This document shows, piece after piece, positions 18,506-27,016 of a stretch of 64,000 bases of DNA. The position numbers and the translations under genes are program-made. The number at the start of each line of letters is the position of its first letter. Position 1 is the stretch's first letter. Below the pieces are notes generated by a model. The model did no database searches. It was given only the letters and a program-made list of their open reading frames with translations, and was not told the DNA's origin. The DNA is from Rhodoferax sp. AJA081-3. Its GTDB lineage: Bacteria; Pseudomonadota; Gammaproteobacteria; Burkholderiales; Burkholderiaceae_C. The stretch is from the NCBI RefSeq assembly GCF_017798165.1, contig NZ_CP059068.1, positions 372,001 through 436,000 on the forward strand. Direction: 5' to 3'.

Positions 18506-19176
18506 GCACCAACGACCCCAACCCGCAGTACCTGGATCTGGACAGCTGGCACCGGCGTTCGGCTTTTGATTTCTTCCGCGGTTTTGACATCCCGACCTTC
18601 AACCTGTGTGCGCGGCTGGATGTTGCGTTGTTACGCCAGGCGGTGAAAGACCTGGGTGTGGGCAGCCTGTCGCTGGCCTACCACTTCATTGCCATACAGC
18701 TGGCCAATGACATCGAACCCTTTCGCTACCGGCTGGAGGGGGACCGTGTACGTGTGTACGACACCGTACATGGCAGTACCACCGTGTTGCGCGAGGACGA
18801 TTCCTTTGGTTTTGCCACGCTGGAATACAACCGCAATTTCGCGGCCTTCTGTGCCCAGGGCGCGCAAGCCCTTGCCAGAGGCCGCCTGCGCGACGCGCCG
18901 TTCGAGCCCTCCAAGCACCAGACCGCAACACTGCACATGACAACCTTGCCCTGGGTGCACTTCAGCAGTTACTCCAATGCCCGCCAGTGGGGTGCACACG
19001 ACTCCATACCTACCTTTGCCTTTGGCCGCATAGAGACGGACGGTGCACGCCAGTGGATGCCGCTGTCAGTCGAGGTGCACCACGCCCTGATGGACGGCTT
19101 GCACGTTGGACGTTACTTCCAGGGATTTGAGGCTGCATTGCGTGCACCTGAAACCTGGCTGCGCGACAGGGCGTAG
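18502..19176 (+). CDS. Chloramphenicol-acetyltransferase-like acyltransferase
   Basis: The 224-residue protein has the whole-length pattern of type-A chloramphenicol acetyltransferases: FFRGFDIPTFNLCARLDV near the start, FRYRLEGDRVRVYDTVHGST, LPWVHFSSYSNA with the conserved active-site Ser region, DSIPTFAFGRI, and the catalytic motif VHHALMDGLHVGRYF (His194 and Asp198). CATs are trimeric and use acetyl-CoA. The physiological acceptor of such chromosomal homologues is usually unknown, so resistance should not be assumed. It is coupled to the YceI-like lipoprotein, which is unusual for a drug-resistance gene and hints at a housekeeping acyl acceptor. Confidence 0.85.
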   Translation: MSTNDPNPQYLDLDSWHRRSAFDFFRGFDIPTFNLCARLDVALLRQAVKDLGVGSLSLAYHFIAIQLANDIEPFRYRLEGDRVRVYDTVHGSTTVLREDDSFGFATLEYNRNFAAFCAQGAQALARGRLRDAPFEPSKHQTATLHMTTLPWVHFSSYSNARQWGAHDSIPTFAFGRIETDGARQWMPLSVEVHHALMDGLHVGRYFQGFEAALRAPETWLRDRA

Positions 19177-19204
19177 ACCTGCTGAATCCGGGGTGGTTTC
19201 TTGA

Positions 19205-19253
19205 TGCTACCAAATGCATAGCAATACAGCTATATTTCACGGGGGCTAGAGGC
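19205..19253 (+). repeat. Degenerate intergenic repeat, core ACGGGGGCTA, copy A
   Basis: This AT-rich stretch followed by the 17-nt core ATATTTCACGGGGGCTA (19232-19248) and AGAGGC lies upstream of sucA. The same 17 bases occur inverted at 25227-25243, and shorter versions at 48903-48950 and inside the coding region at 55330-55385. It resembles a small dispersed element common, to my knowledge, in Comamonadaceae intergenic DNA. Confidence 0.65.
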
Positions 19254-19294
19254 ATAAAACACTCAGAACGATCTGACCGGCCCGCAGACTGCGG

Positions 19295-19323
19295 TTGGCC
19301 CAAACCCAAAACGGTGGCACAAT
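19295..19323 (+). promoter_or_regulatory. Candidate promoter of the sucA-sucB-lpd operon
   Basis: TTGGCC (19295-19300) and CACAAT (19318-19323) are 17 bases apart, giving a fair sigma-70-type match. It leaves a 5' leader of about 125 bases before sucA. Rated low because GC-rich intergenic DNA gives many chance matches. Confidence 0.3.
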
Positions 19324-19453
19324 CCGCTCCGTAACTAGGCCCTTCCCACGCCACAGTCGCATCCGCCAAACGGTTCAGCCGTGCCGCGGAAGGTTAATCA
19401 AAACAGCTTTAACCAGCTAATGTTTCCTGAAGGGAAACGGAGGTCAGCGGAAT

Positions 19454-22345
19454 ATGAGTGAAACAACGTCGCAGAAGACGAGCCCAGCGTCTGTCTATAG
19501 CGCTTACGCAAGCAATACGTACCTTTTCGGTGGCAATGCGCCATACGTCGAAGAGATGTACGAAAACTATCTTTCCAACCCCGGCAGCGTGCCCGATTCT
19601 TGGCGCGACTACTTTGATGCGCTGCAGCACGTGCCAGCGGTCGACGGCACCAATGCCCGCGACGTACCACACCTGCCGGTCATCAACGCCTTTGCCGAGC
19701 GCGCCAAACAGGGCGGCACCCAGGTGGTGCTGGCCACCGGCGCAGACTCCGAAATGGGCCGCAAGCGCACCGCGGTGCAGCAGCTGATTGCCGCCTACCG
19801 CAACGTGGGCGCACGCTGGGCCAATCTGGACCCGCTGAAGCGCCAGGAGCGCGACAACATCCCTGAGCTGGAACTGTCGTTTTACGGCTTCAGCGACGCG
19901 GACCAGGAAACGGTTTTCAACACCAGCAACACCTTCTTCGGCCGCGACTCCATGAGCCTGCGCGACCTGATGAACGCGCTGCACGAAACCTACTGCGGCA
20001 CCATTGGCGCCGAGTACATGTACACCACGGACCAGAACCAGAAGCGCTGGTGGCAACAAAAACTGGAAACCATCCGCAGCAAACCCCAGTTCAGCGCCGA
20101 GAAGAAGAAACAGATCCTGGACCGCCTGACCGCGGCCGAGGGCCTGGAGCGTTTCCTGCACACCAAATACGTGGGGCAGAAGCGTTTCTCGCTGGAAGGT
20201 GGTGAGAGCTTCATCGCCGCCATGGACGAGCTGATCCAGCAGGCCGGCGCCAAGGGCGTGCAGGAAATCGTGATCGGTATGGCCCACCGCGGCCGCCTGA
20301 ACGTGCTGGTCAACACCCTGGGCAAGATGCCCAGCGACCTGTTCGCCGAGTTTGACCACACCGCCCCCGAAGAGCTGACCGCCGGCGACGTGAAGTACCA
20401 CCAGGGCTTCAGTTCGGATGTGTCTACGCCTGGCGGCCCGGTTCACCTGTCCCTGGCGTTTAACCCCTCGCACCTGGAAATCGTCAACCCCGTGGTTGAA
20501 GGCTCGGTGCGCGCCCGCATGGACCGCCGTGGCGACCCGTTGGGCAACCAGGTGCTGCCCGTGCTGGTGCACGGTGATGCCGCATTCGGTGGCCAGGGCG
20601 TCAACCAGGAAACCCTGTGCCTGGCCCAGACCCGAGGCTACACCACCGGCGGTACGGTGCACATCATCATTAACAACCAGATCGGTTTCACCACCTCTGA
20701 CCCGCGCGACATGCGCTCCAGCGCCTTCTGTACCGACATCGTCAAGATGGTTGAGTCGCCCGTGCTGCACGTCAACGGTGATGACCCCGAAGCCGTGGTG
20801 CTGGCCACCCAGCTGGCGCTGGAGTACCGCCTGGAATTCCGCCAGGACGTGGTGGTGGACATCACTTGCTTCCGCAAGCTGGGCCACAACGAGCAGGACA
20901 CACCGGCGCTGACCCAGCCGCTGATGTACAAGAAGATCGCCGCCCACCCCGGTACCCGCAAGCTGTACGCCGACAAGCTGGCCGCGCAAGGCCTGGGCGA
21001 AACCCTGGGCGAGGACATGGTCAAGGCCTACCGTGCCGCCATGGACGCCGGCAAACACACGGTCGATCCCGTGCTGACCAATTTCAAGAGCAAATACGCC
21101 GTGGATTGGGCACCCTTCCTGGGCAAGAAGTGGACCGATGCCGGCGACACCGCCATCCCGCTGACCGAATGGAAACGCCTGGTTGAAAGGCTGACCACGC
21201 TGCCCGCCACCATCGCACCCCACTCGCTGGTCAAAAAGGTGTACGACGACCGTGCGGCCATGGGCCGTGGCGATATCAATGTGGATTGGGGCATGGGCGA
21301 AAGCATGGCCTTCGCGTCGCTGGTCGCCAGCGGCTACCCGGTGCGTTTGTCGGGCGAAGACAGTGGCCGCGGCACGTTTACCCACCGCCACGCGGTGATC
21401 CACGACCAGGCCCGTGAGAAGTGGGACGCCGGCACCTATGTGCCCCTGTCCAATGTGGCCGACAACCAGGCTCCCTTTGTTGTCATCGACTCCATCCTGT
21501 CTGAAGAGGCTGTGCTGGCCTACGAATACGGCTATGCGTCGAATGACCCCAACACACTGGTGATCTGGGAAGCCCAGTTCGGCGACTTTGCCAATGGCGC
21601 CCAGGTGGTCATCGACCAGTTCATCGCGTCCGGCGAAGTGAAGTGGGGCCGTGTCAACGGCATCACGCTGATGCTGCCGCACGGCTACGAGGGCCAGGGT
21701 CCTGAGCACAGCTCGGCACGCCTGGAGCGCTTCATGCAGTTGGCGGCCGATGCCAACATGCAGATCGTGCAGCCCACCACAGCGGCCCAGATCTTCCACG
21801 TGTTGCGCCGCCAGATGGTGCGCAACCTGCGCAAACCGCTGATCATCTTCACACCCAAATCCTTGCTGCGCAACAAGGATGCGACATCGCCGCTGAACGA
21901 GTTCACCAAGGGCAGCTTCCAGACCGTGCTGGGCGAGAGCGCGACGCTGAAGGCCGACAAGGTCAAGCGTGTGGTGGCCTGCTCGGGCAAGGTGTACTAC
22001 GACCTGGTCAAGAAGCGCGAAGAAAAGGGTCTGGAAGACGTGGCCATCATCCGTGTGGAGCAGCTCTATCCTTTCCCACACAAGGCATTTGCGACTGAGT
22101 TGAAGAAGTACCCCAATGCGACCGACATCGTGTGGTGCCAGGACGAGCCACAGAACCAGGGGGCCTGGTTCTTCATCCAGCACAACATCCACGAAAACAT
22201 GGCCGATGGCCAGCGCCTGGGTTACTCCGGCCGCGCCGCGTCGGCTTCGCCGGCAGTGGGTTATGCCCACCTGCACCAGGAACAGCAAAAGGCTTTGGTA
22301 GAGGGCGCGTTTGGCAAGCTCAAGGGCTTCATCCTGACCAAATAA
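19454..22345 (+). CDS. sucA: 2-oxoglutarate dehydrogenase E1 component
   Basis: The 963-residue thiamine-diphosphate enzyme decarboxylates 2-oxoglutarate and transfers the succinyl group to the lipoyl arm of SucB in the TCA cycle. The N-terminus shows the E2-docking region (YLFGGNAPYVEEMYENYLSN). The catalytic domain has the substrate/ThDP region KRFSLEGGESFIAAMDELI and GMAHRGRLNVLVN, the metal-binding GDAAFGGQGVNQET...NNQIGFTT region, and the C-terminal transketolase-like half with SGEDSGRGTFTHRH and LPHGYEGQGPEHSSARLER. The start ATG has GGAGGTCAGCGGAAT upstream. It is first in the operon sucA-sucB-lpd-zapE. Length is typical. Confidence 0.98.
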   Translation: MSETTSQKTSPASVYSAYASNTYLFGGNAPYVEEMYENYLSNPGSVPDSWRDYFDALQHVPAVDGTNARDVPHLPVINAFAERAKQGGTQVVLATGADSEMGRKRTAVQQLIAAYRNVGARWANLDPLKRQERDNIPELELSFYGFSDADQETVFNTSNTFFGRDSMSLRDLMNALHETYCGTIGAEYMYTTDQNQKRWWQQKLETIRSKPQFSAEKKKQILDRLTAAEGLERFLHTKYVGQKRFSLEGGESFIAAMDELIQQAGAKGVQEIVIGMAHRGRLNVLVNTLGKMPSDLFAEFDHTAPEELTAGDVKYHQGFSSDVSTPGGPVHLSLAFNPSHLEIVNPVVEGSVRARMDRRGDPLGNQVLPVLVHGDAAFGGQGVNQETLCLAQTRGYTTGGTVHIIINNQIGFTTSDPRDMRSSAFCTDIVKMVESPVLHVNGDDPEAVVLATQLALEYRLEFRQDVVVDITCFRKLGHNEQDTPALTQPLMYKKIAAHPGTRKLYADKLAAQGLGETLGEDMVKAYRAAMDAGKHTVDPVLTNFKSKYAVDWAPFLGKKWTDAGDTAIPLTEWKRLVERLTTLPATIAPHSLVKKVYDDRAAMGRGDINVDWGMGESMAFASLVASGYPVRLSGEDSGRGTFTHRHAVIHDQAREKWDAGTYVPLSNVADNQAPFVVIDSILSEEAVLAYEYGYASNDPNTLVIWEAQFGDFANGAQVVIDQFIASGEVKWGRVNGITLMLPHGYEGQGPEHSSARLERFMQLAADANMQIVQPTTAAQIFHVLRRQMVRNLRKPLIIFTPKSLLRNKDATSPLNEFTKGSFQTVLGESATLKADKVKRVVACSGKVYYDLVKKREEKGLEDVAIIRVEQLYPFPHKAFATELKKYPNATDIVWCQDEPQNQGAWFFIQHNIHENMADGQRLGYSGRAASASPAVGYAHLHQEQQKALVEGAFGKLKGFILTK

Positions 22346-22390
22346 CGCAGCAGCACCCCTACCCAATCAAACCCAAACGGAAAGAACAAA

Positions 22391-23653
22391 ATGGCAATCG
22401 TAGAAGTAAAAGTTCCCCAGCTGTCTGAGTCGGTGGCTGAAGCCACCCTGTTGCAGTGGAAGAAAAAAGTCGGCGACTCGGTGTCGGTGGACGAGATCCT
22501 GATCGAAGTGGAAACCGACAAGGTTGTCTTGGAAGTGCCCGCGCCCAGCGCTGGCGTCATCGTGGAGCTGGTCGCAGGCGACGGCGCCACCGTAGCGGCG
22601 GAGCAGTTGATTGCCCGCATCGACACCGAAGGCAAAGCGGGCGCCGTAGCGGCCCCCGCCGCCGCGCCTGCCGCCGCCGTTGCATCTGCACCCGCAGCGC
22701 CTGCCGCTGCCACGGGCGGTTCCAAGGGTGATGTGGCCATGCCCGCAGCCGCCAAGCTTTTGGCGGACAACAACTTGGCGGTGGGTGCCGTAGCCGGCAC
22801 CGGCAAAGACGGCCGTGTCACCAAGGGTGATGTACTGGGCGCTGTGGCAGCCGGTGCTTCTGCTCCTAAAACAGTAGCGGCAGTGGCAATCCCCACGGGG
22901 GCTCCCACCAAATCTTTGCCACAGGTTGCGGCTCCTAGCGTGCACCTGGGTGACCGCCCCGAGCAGCGTGTGCCCATGAGCCGCCTGCGCGCACGTGTGG
23001 CCGAGCGTCTGCTGCAATCCCAAAGCACCAACGCCATCCTGACCACCTTCAACGAAATCAACATGGCGCCGGTCATGGAGATGCGCAAACGCATGCAGGA
23101 GCGTTTCGAGAAGGAACACGGCGTCAAGCTGGGCTTTATGAGCTTTTTCGTCAAGGCTGCTGTGCACGCCCTGAAGAAATTCCCGGTGCTGAACGCGTCG
23201 GTGGACGGCAACGACATCGTTTACCACGGCTACTTTGACATCGGTATTGCGGTGGGCTCGCCCCGCGGTCTGGTGGTGCCCATCTTGCGCAATGCGGACC
23301 AGATGAGTTTTGCCGAGATTGAGAAAAAGATCGCTGAGTTTGGCCAGAAAGCCAAGGACGGCAAGCTGGGTATTGAAGACATGACCGGCGGTACCTTTTC
23401 CATCTCCAACGGTGGCACCTTCGGCTCCATGATGTCCACCCCCATCATCAACCCGCCACAGTCGGCCATCCTGGGTGTGCACGCTACCAAGGACCGCGCC
23501 ATGGTGGAAAACGGTGTGGTGGTGGTGCGCCCCATGAACTACTTCGCCATGTCCTACGACCACCGCATTATCGACGGCCGCGAAGCCGTGCTGGGCCTGG
23601 TGGCGATGAAAGACGCGCTGGAAGATCCTGCACGTCTGTTGTTTGATATCTAA
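22391..23653 (+). CDS. sucB: Dihydrolipoyllysine succinyltransferase, E2 of 2-oxoglutarate dehydrogenase
   Basis: The 420-residue core enzyme has one lipoyl domain (about 1-77, lipoylated Lys44 in ETDKVVLEV), an Ala/Pro-rich linker, a peripheral-subunit-binding domain (about 113-150, [20 protein letters not shown]), a second linker, and the catalytic domain (about 195-420) ending with the active-site [16 protein letters not shown]. It accepts succinyl from SucA and gives it to CoA. It lies 45 bases after sucA. The second linker (about residues 157-185) includes a stretch that resembles the ACGGGGGCT intergenic repeat of this genome. A long hairpin lies between this gene and lpd. Confidence 0.97.
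   Translation: MAIVEVKVPQLSESVAEATLLQWKKKVGDSVSVDEILIEVETDKVVLEVPAPSAGVIVELVAGDGATVAAEQLIARIDTEGKAGAVAAPAAAPAAAVASAPAAPAAATGGSKGDVAMPAAAKLLADNNLAVGAVAGTGKDGRVTKGDVLGAVAAGASAPKTVAAVAIPTGAPTKSLPQVAAPSVHLGDRPEQRVPMSRLRARVAERLLQSQSTNAILTTFNEINMAPVMEMRKRMQERFEKEHGVKLGFMSFFVKAAVHALKKFPVLNASVDGNDIVYHGYFDIGIAVGSPRGLVVPILRNADQMSFAEIEKKIAEFGQKAKDGKLGIEDMTGGTFSISNGGTFGSMMSTPIINPPQSAILGVHATKDRAMVENGVVVVRPMNYFAMSYDHRIIDGREAVLGLVAMKDALEDPARLLFDI
22861..22907 (+). repeat. Possible intragenic copy of the ACGGGGGCTA repeat (copy E) in the SucB linker
   Basis: Within sucB the bases CTAAAACAGTAGC (22866-22878), then CAAT and ACGGGGGCT (22895-22903), follow the order and spacing of the dispersed repeat seen at 19205, 25211, 48903 and 55330. 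It encodes part of the Ala/Thr/Pro linker. The match is degenerate, so this could be chance in a low-constraint linker. Confidence 0.35.
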
Positions 23654-23674
23654 AACCTTGAGGGATTGACCCGG

Positions 23675-23760
23675 AGTCTGGGCCGCAGAGGGCTCTGCTC
23701 CGTGTCCCCCGCCCTACGGGCTCCTCCTTTACCTGCGCAGAACCCTCTGCAGCCCAGAAT
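23675..23760. repeat. Long hairpin element between sucB and lpd
   Basis: Arms 23675-23698 and 23737-23760 are inverted copies of 24 bases with three mismatches, enclosing a 38-base loop rich in C and T (23699-23736). The 3' arm ends 13 bases before the lpd start. There is no T-run, so it is not a standard terminator. It may modulate lpd expression or mRNA stability, or be an inserted palindromic element; the open frame across it encodes nothing recognisable. Confidence 0.7.
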
Positions 23761-23773
23761 CCTAGGAAAATGT

Positions 23774-25201
23774 ATGAGTAAACAATTCGACGTGATCGTC
23801 ATTGGCGGTGGCCCCGGTGGTTATATCGCCGCCATCCGCGCCGCCCAGTTGGGCTTCAACGTAGCCTGTATCGATGAGTGGAAGAACGAGAAGGGTGGCC
23901 CAGCCCCCGGCGGTACTTGCACCAATGTGGGCTGTATTCCGTCTAAGGCCTTGCTGCAGTCGTCTGAGCACTTCCACCACGCCAACCACCACTTTGCCGA
24001 ACACGGCATTTCGGCTACGGGTGTGAGCATGGATGTGGCCAAGATGCTGGCCCGCAAGAACACCGTGGTGAAACAGAACAACGACGGCATCCTGTACCTG
24101 TTCAAGAAGAACAAGATTGCCTTCTTCCACGGCCGTGGTTCGTTCGTCAAGGCCTCCGACGGTGGCTATGAGATCAAGGTGGCAGGCGCTGCCGAAGAAA
24201 CCCTCACCGGCAAACAAATCATCATCGCCACCGGCTCCAATGCCCGTGCGCTGCCCGGCACTCCGTTTGATGAAGTTAATGTGTTGTCCAACGACGGCGC
24301 CTTGAACATCGGCGCCGTACCCAAAAAGCTGGGCCTGATCGGCTCCGGCGTAATCGGCCTGGAAATGGGCTCGGTCTGGAAGCGCCTGGGTGCAGACGTC
24401 ACCATCCTCGAAGGCCTGCCCACTTTCCTGGGCGCGGTGGACGAAGGCGTGGCCAAGGAGGCGTTCAAGGCCTTCACCAAGCAGGGTCTGAAGATTGAGC
24501 TGGGCGTCAAGGTCGGCGAGATCAAGAACGGCAAAAAAGGCGTGTCCGTGGCCTACACCAATGCCAAGGGTGAAGCACAGACGCTGGACGTCGACAAACT
24601 CATCATCTCCATCGGCCGTGTGCCCAACACCATCGGTCTGAATACCGAAGCGGTGGGCCTGGCGCTGGACGAGCGCGGTGCCATCGTGGTGGACGCCGAC
24701 TGCAAGACCAATCTGCCCGGCGTATGGGCGGTGGGCGATGTGGTGCGTGGCCCCATGCTGGCGCACAAGGCGGAGGAAGAGGGCGTTGCCGTGGCGGAGC
24801 GTATTGCTGGCCAGCACGGGCACGTCAACTTCAACACCGTGCCCTGGGTGATCTACACCAGCCCCGAAATTGCGTGGGTGGGCCGTACCGAGCAGCAGCT
24901 CAAGGCGGATGGCGTGGCCTACAAGGCTGGGCAGTTCCCCTTCCTGGCCAACGGCCGCGCACGTGCGTTGGGCGACACCACCGGGTTTGTCAAGTTTCTG
25001 GCTGATGCCACGACCGACGAAATCCTGGGTGTACACATCGTGGGTCCGCAGGCATCTGAATTGATCTCCGAAGCCGTGGTGGCCATGGAATTCAAGGCCA
25101 GTGCCGAGGACATCGCCCGCATTTGCCATGCCCACCCGTCCTTGAGTGAGGCGACCAAGGAAGCCGCATTGGCGGTGGACAAGCGGACATTGAATTTCTA
25201 A
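23774..25201 (+). CDS. lpd: Dihydrolipoyl dehydrogenase, E3 component
   Basis: The 475-residue flavoprotein starts at the ATG at 23774 ([17 protein letters not shown]); the frame upstream to 23666 is the hairpin element. It has an FAD-binding [10 protein letters not shown], redox-active disulfide [13 protein letters not shown] (Cys49/Cys54), NAD-binding [13 protein letters not shown], second FAD motif [22 protein letters not shown] and the C-terminal His-Glu pair in HAHPSLSEA. It reoxidises the dihydrolipoyl arm of SucB with NAD+. The ribosome site is TAGGAAAATGT. Confidence 0.97.
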   Translation: MSKQFDVIVIGGGPGGYIAAIRAAQLGFNVACIDEWKNEKGGPAPGGTCTNVGCIPSKALLQSSEHFHHANHHFAEHGISATGVSMDVAKMLARKNTVVKQNNDGILYLFKKNKIAFFHGRGSFVKASDGGYEIKVAGAAEETLTGKQIIIATGSNARALPGTPFDEVNVLSNDGALNIGAVPKKLGLIGSGVIGLEMGSVWKRLGADVTILEGLPTFLGAVDEGVAKEAFKAFTKQGLKIELGVKVGEIKNGKKGVSVAYTNAKGEAQTLDVDKLIISIGRVPNTIGLNTEAVGLALDERGAIVVDADCKTNLPGVWAVGDVVRGPMLAHKAEEEGVAVAERIAGQHGHVNFNTVPWVIYTSPEIAWVGRTEQQLKADGVAYKAGQFPFLANGRARALGDTTGFVKFLADATTDEILGVHIVGPQASELISEAVVAMEFKASAEDIARICHAHPSLSEATKEAALAVDKRTLNF

Positions 25202-25210
25202 TTGACTTCT

Positions 25211-25268
25211 TGGTCAAATAGCTTGTTAGCCCCCGTGAAATATGGTCCGTTAGCTATTAAATTAATAG
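25211..25268 (-). repeat. Degenerate intergenic repeat, core ACGGGGGCTA, copy B (inverted)
   Basis: On the minus strand it reads CTATTAATTTAATAGC, a short spacer, then ATATTTCACGGGGGCTA, identical over 17 bases with copy A. It fills most of the 83-base gap between lpd and zapE. No terminator was seen there, so zapE probably stays in the suc transcript. Confidence 0.65.
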
Positions 25269-25284
25269 TGTTCGGAGGGGCTTC

Positions 25285-26385
25285 ATGGTGAGCGTCAAAC
25301 AAACCTACGAGGCCGAGCTGGCCAGCCGTGGTTATGTGGCCGACCCCGCGCAGTTGCGCGCGGTCGATGCGCTGGAGCGCTGTGCACGCGAGTGGGCAGA
25401 CTTCAAGGAGCAGCGCTCCAACGCCTTCAAGAAGCTGATCAACCGCCCCGATGTCCCCCGCGGGGTCTACCTGTACGGTGGCGTGGGGCGGGGCAAGAGT
25501 TTTTTGATGGACTGCTTCTACAACGCGGTCCCCCTCAAACGCAAGACACGTCTGCACTTCCACGAGTTCATGCGCGAGGTGCACCGCGAACTATCGGACC
25601 TGCAGGGCACGGTCAATCCCTTGGACGAGCTGGGAAAACGCATAGCCAAGCGTTTCCGCCTGATCTGTTTTGACGAATTCCATGTGGCGGACATAACCGA
25701 CGCGATGATCCTGCACCGCTTGTTGTCGGCGCTGTTCGAGAACGGTGTGGGTTTTGTCACCACGTCCAACTTCAAGCCCGACGAACTGTACCCGGGCGGA
25801 CTGCACCGCGACCGCATCCTGCCCGCCATTGCGCTGCTAAACGAGCGCCTGGAGGTGCTCAACGTGGACAACGGCACCGACTACCGCAAGCGCACGATGG
25901 ACTCGCTGAAGCTGTACCACATGCCCAACGGACCGGCCGCAGATGCGGCCATGGAGCAGGCCTTCAACGCGCTAGAAGAAACCCACGACGAAGAGCCGGT
26001 GCTGAACATTGAGTCGCGCAAGATCTGGGTGCGCCGCAAGGCAGGCGGGGTGGTGTGGTTTGATTTCAAATCGTTGTGTGGCGGGCCGCGTTCGCAGAAC
26101 GACTACCTGGAAATCGCCACCCAGTTCCACACGATTTTTCTGAGTGACGTGCCCCATATGCCCTTGCGCATGGCGTCCGAGGCGCGGCGGTTTACCTGGT
26201 TGATTGATGTCCTGTATGACAGACGTGTCAAGCTGATCATGTCGGCCGAGGTGGCGCCGATTGACCTGTACACCGATGGGCCCATGGCCCACGAGTTTCC
26301 GCGCACCGTGTCGCGCCTGAGCGAAATGCAGTCGCAGGAATACCTCTCGCAGGAGCGGCGTGTGGTGGATACAGGCCTGACATGA
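25285..26385 (+). CDS. zapE: Cell division ATPase ZapE (AFG1-like)
   Basis: The 366-residue AFG1-family P-loop ATPase begins MVSVKQTYEAELASRGYV behind CGGAGGGGCTTC. Walker A is GGVGRGKSFLMD, followed by the family segment RKTRLHFHEFMREVH; Walker B is LICFDEFHVADITDAMIL; sensor region FVTTSNFKPDELYPGGLHRDRILPAI. In E. coli ZapE acts at the Z-ring under stress. Location after lpd is common in betaproteobacteria. Its stop overlaps the next start (ATGA at 26382-26385). Confidence 0.93.
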   Translation: MVSVKQTYEAELASRGYVADPAQLRAVDALERCAREWADFKEQRSNAFKKLINRPDVPRGVYLYGGVGRGKSFLMDCFYNAVPLKRKTRLHFHEFMREVHRELSDLQGTVNPLDELGKRIAKRFRLICFDEFHVADITDAMILHRLLSALFENGVGFVTTSNFKPDELYPGGLHRDRILPAIALLNERLEVLNVDNGTDYRKRTMDSLKLYHMPNGPAADAAMEQAFNALEETHDEEPVLNIESRKIWVRRKAGGVVWFDFKSLCGGPRSQNDYLEIATQFHTIFLSDVPHMPLRMASEARRFTWLIDVLYDRRVKLIMSAEVAPIDLYTDGPMAHEFPRTVSRLSEMQSQEYLSQERRVVDTGLT

Positions 26386-26993
26386 TGCGCCGCTGGTGGG
26401 TGGTGTTATGGCTCGCAGGCCTGGGCACCGCGGTTTGGAGCCAGGATGCCCCAAATGTGGTGGGGGGTGGCCAGGCTGAGCGTCTGCGTATTGACAGCAT
26501 GCGCCAGCAAAAGACGGCGGAGTTGGATGCAGAAGAGTCGGCCTGTTTGTCACGGTTTGCAGTCACCGACTGCCAAAACGAGGTTAGTGTGCGGCGACGT
26601 CAGATGTTGTCTGACCTGAAACGCCAGGAAGCGGTCCTCAATGCCGCGGACCGAAAACAACGAGGCGTTGAGCAGTTGCAACGGGAAGAACTGAAAGCGG
26701 CCGACAACGTGCAGCGCCAACGGGACGCACAGACACGCACCGAAAAAAGCGTGCTGCAAGACCGGCAAAAAACGCAGGACGACAAACAGCGCTCCCACCA
26801 CCAACGGGCGCAACCGGTCAAAAGCCAGGCAGCGGTTGCCAAAACTGGCGCAGTGCTGAATGCTGAGACGATTGAAAAGAATCGCCAGGCCTACAGTGAT
26901 AAACAGAAGGCACTGGAAAAACGCCGCCAGGAACGTGACCAGCGGCTGCTGGACCATGGAAAGGGCAGTCAGCCACTACCGCTGCCGCCCTGA
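26382..26993 (+). CDS. Exported coiled-coil protein of unknown function
   Basis: The 203-residue protein is translationally coupled to zapE. A signal peptide (MMRRWWVVLWLAGLGTAVWS, cleaved near SQ|DAPN) precedes a highly charged alpha-helical, coiled-coil-like chain rich in Gln, Arg, Lys and Glu. Only two cysteines occur in the mature part (ACLSRFAVTDC), ten residues apart and likely to form a disulfide in the periplasm; this CxxRFxVxxC segment looks like the conserved core. The tail is KxRQER-rich and ends in a short proline run. I recognise it only as a conserved betaproteobacterial hypothetical protein. Coupling to zapE suggests an envelope role linked to division, but this is inference. 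Confidence 0.75.
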   Translation: MMRRWWVVLWLAGLGTAVWSQDAPNVVGGGQAERLRIDSMRQQKTAELDAEESACLSRFAVTDCQNEVSVRRRQMLSDLKRQEAVLNAADRKQRGVEQLQREELKAADNVQRQRDAQTRTEKSVLQDRQKTQDDKQRSHHQRAQPVKSQAAVAKTGAVLNAETIEKNRQAYSDKQKALEKRRQERDQRLLDHGKGSQPLPLPP

Positions 26994-27016
26994 GGCCCTA
27001 ACCCTTGAACGCGAAA

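Noticed and set aside
19409..22366. A 985-codon open frame antisense to sucA, plus several other very long antisense frames (for example 23762-25135, 8201-9394 and 4220-5317 on the minus strand).
   Set aside because: They lie exactly opposite well-supported genes, have the His/Gly/Val/Gln-rich composition of codon shadows in GC-rich DNA, and show no domain, signal or ribosome site.
23666..23773. N-terminal extension of lpd beginning [13 protein letters not shown].
   Set aside because: It lies over the hairpin element; the ATG at 23774 gives the standard Lpd N-terminus.
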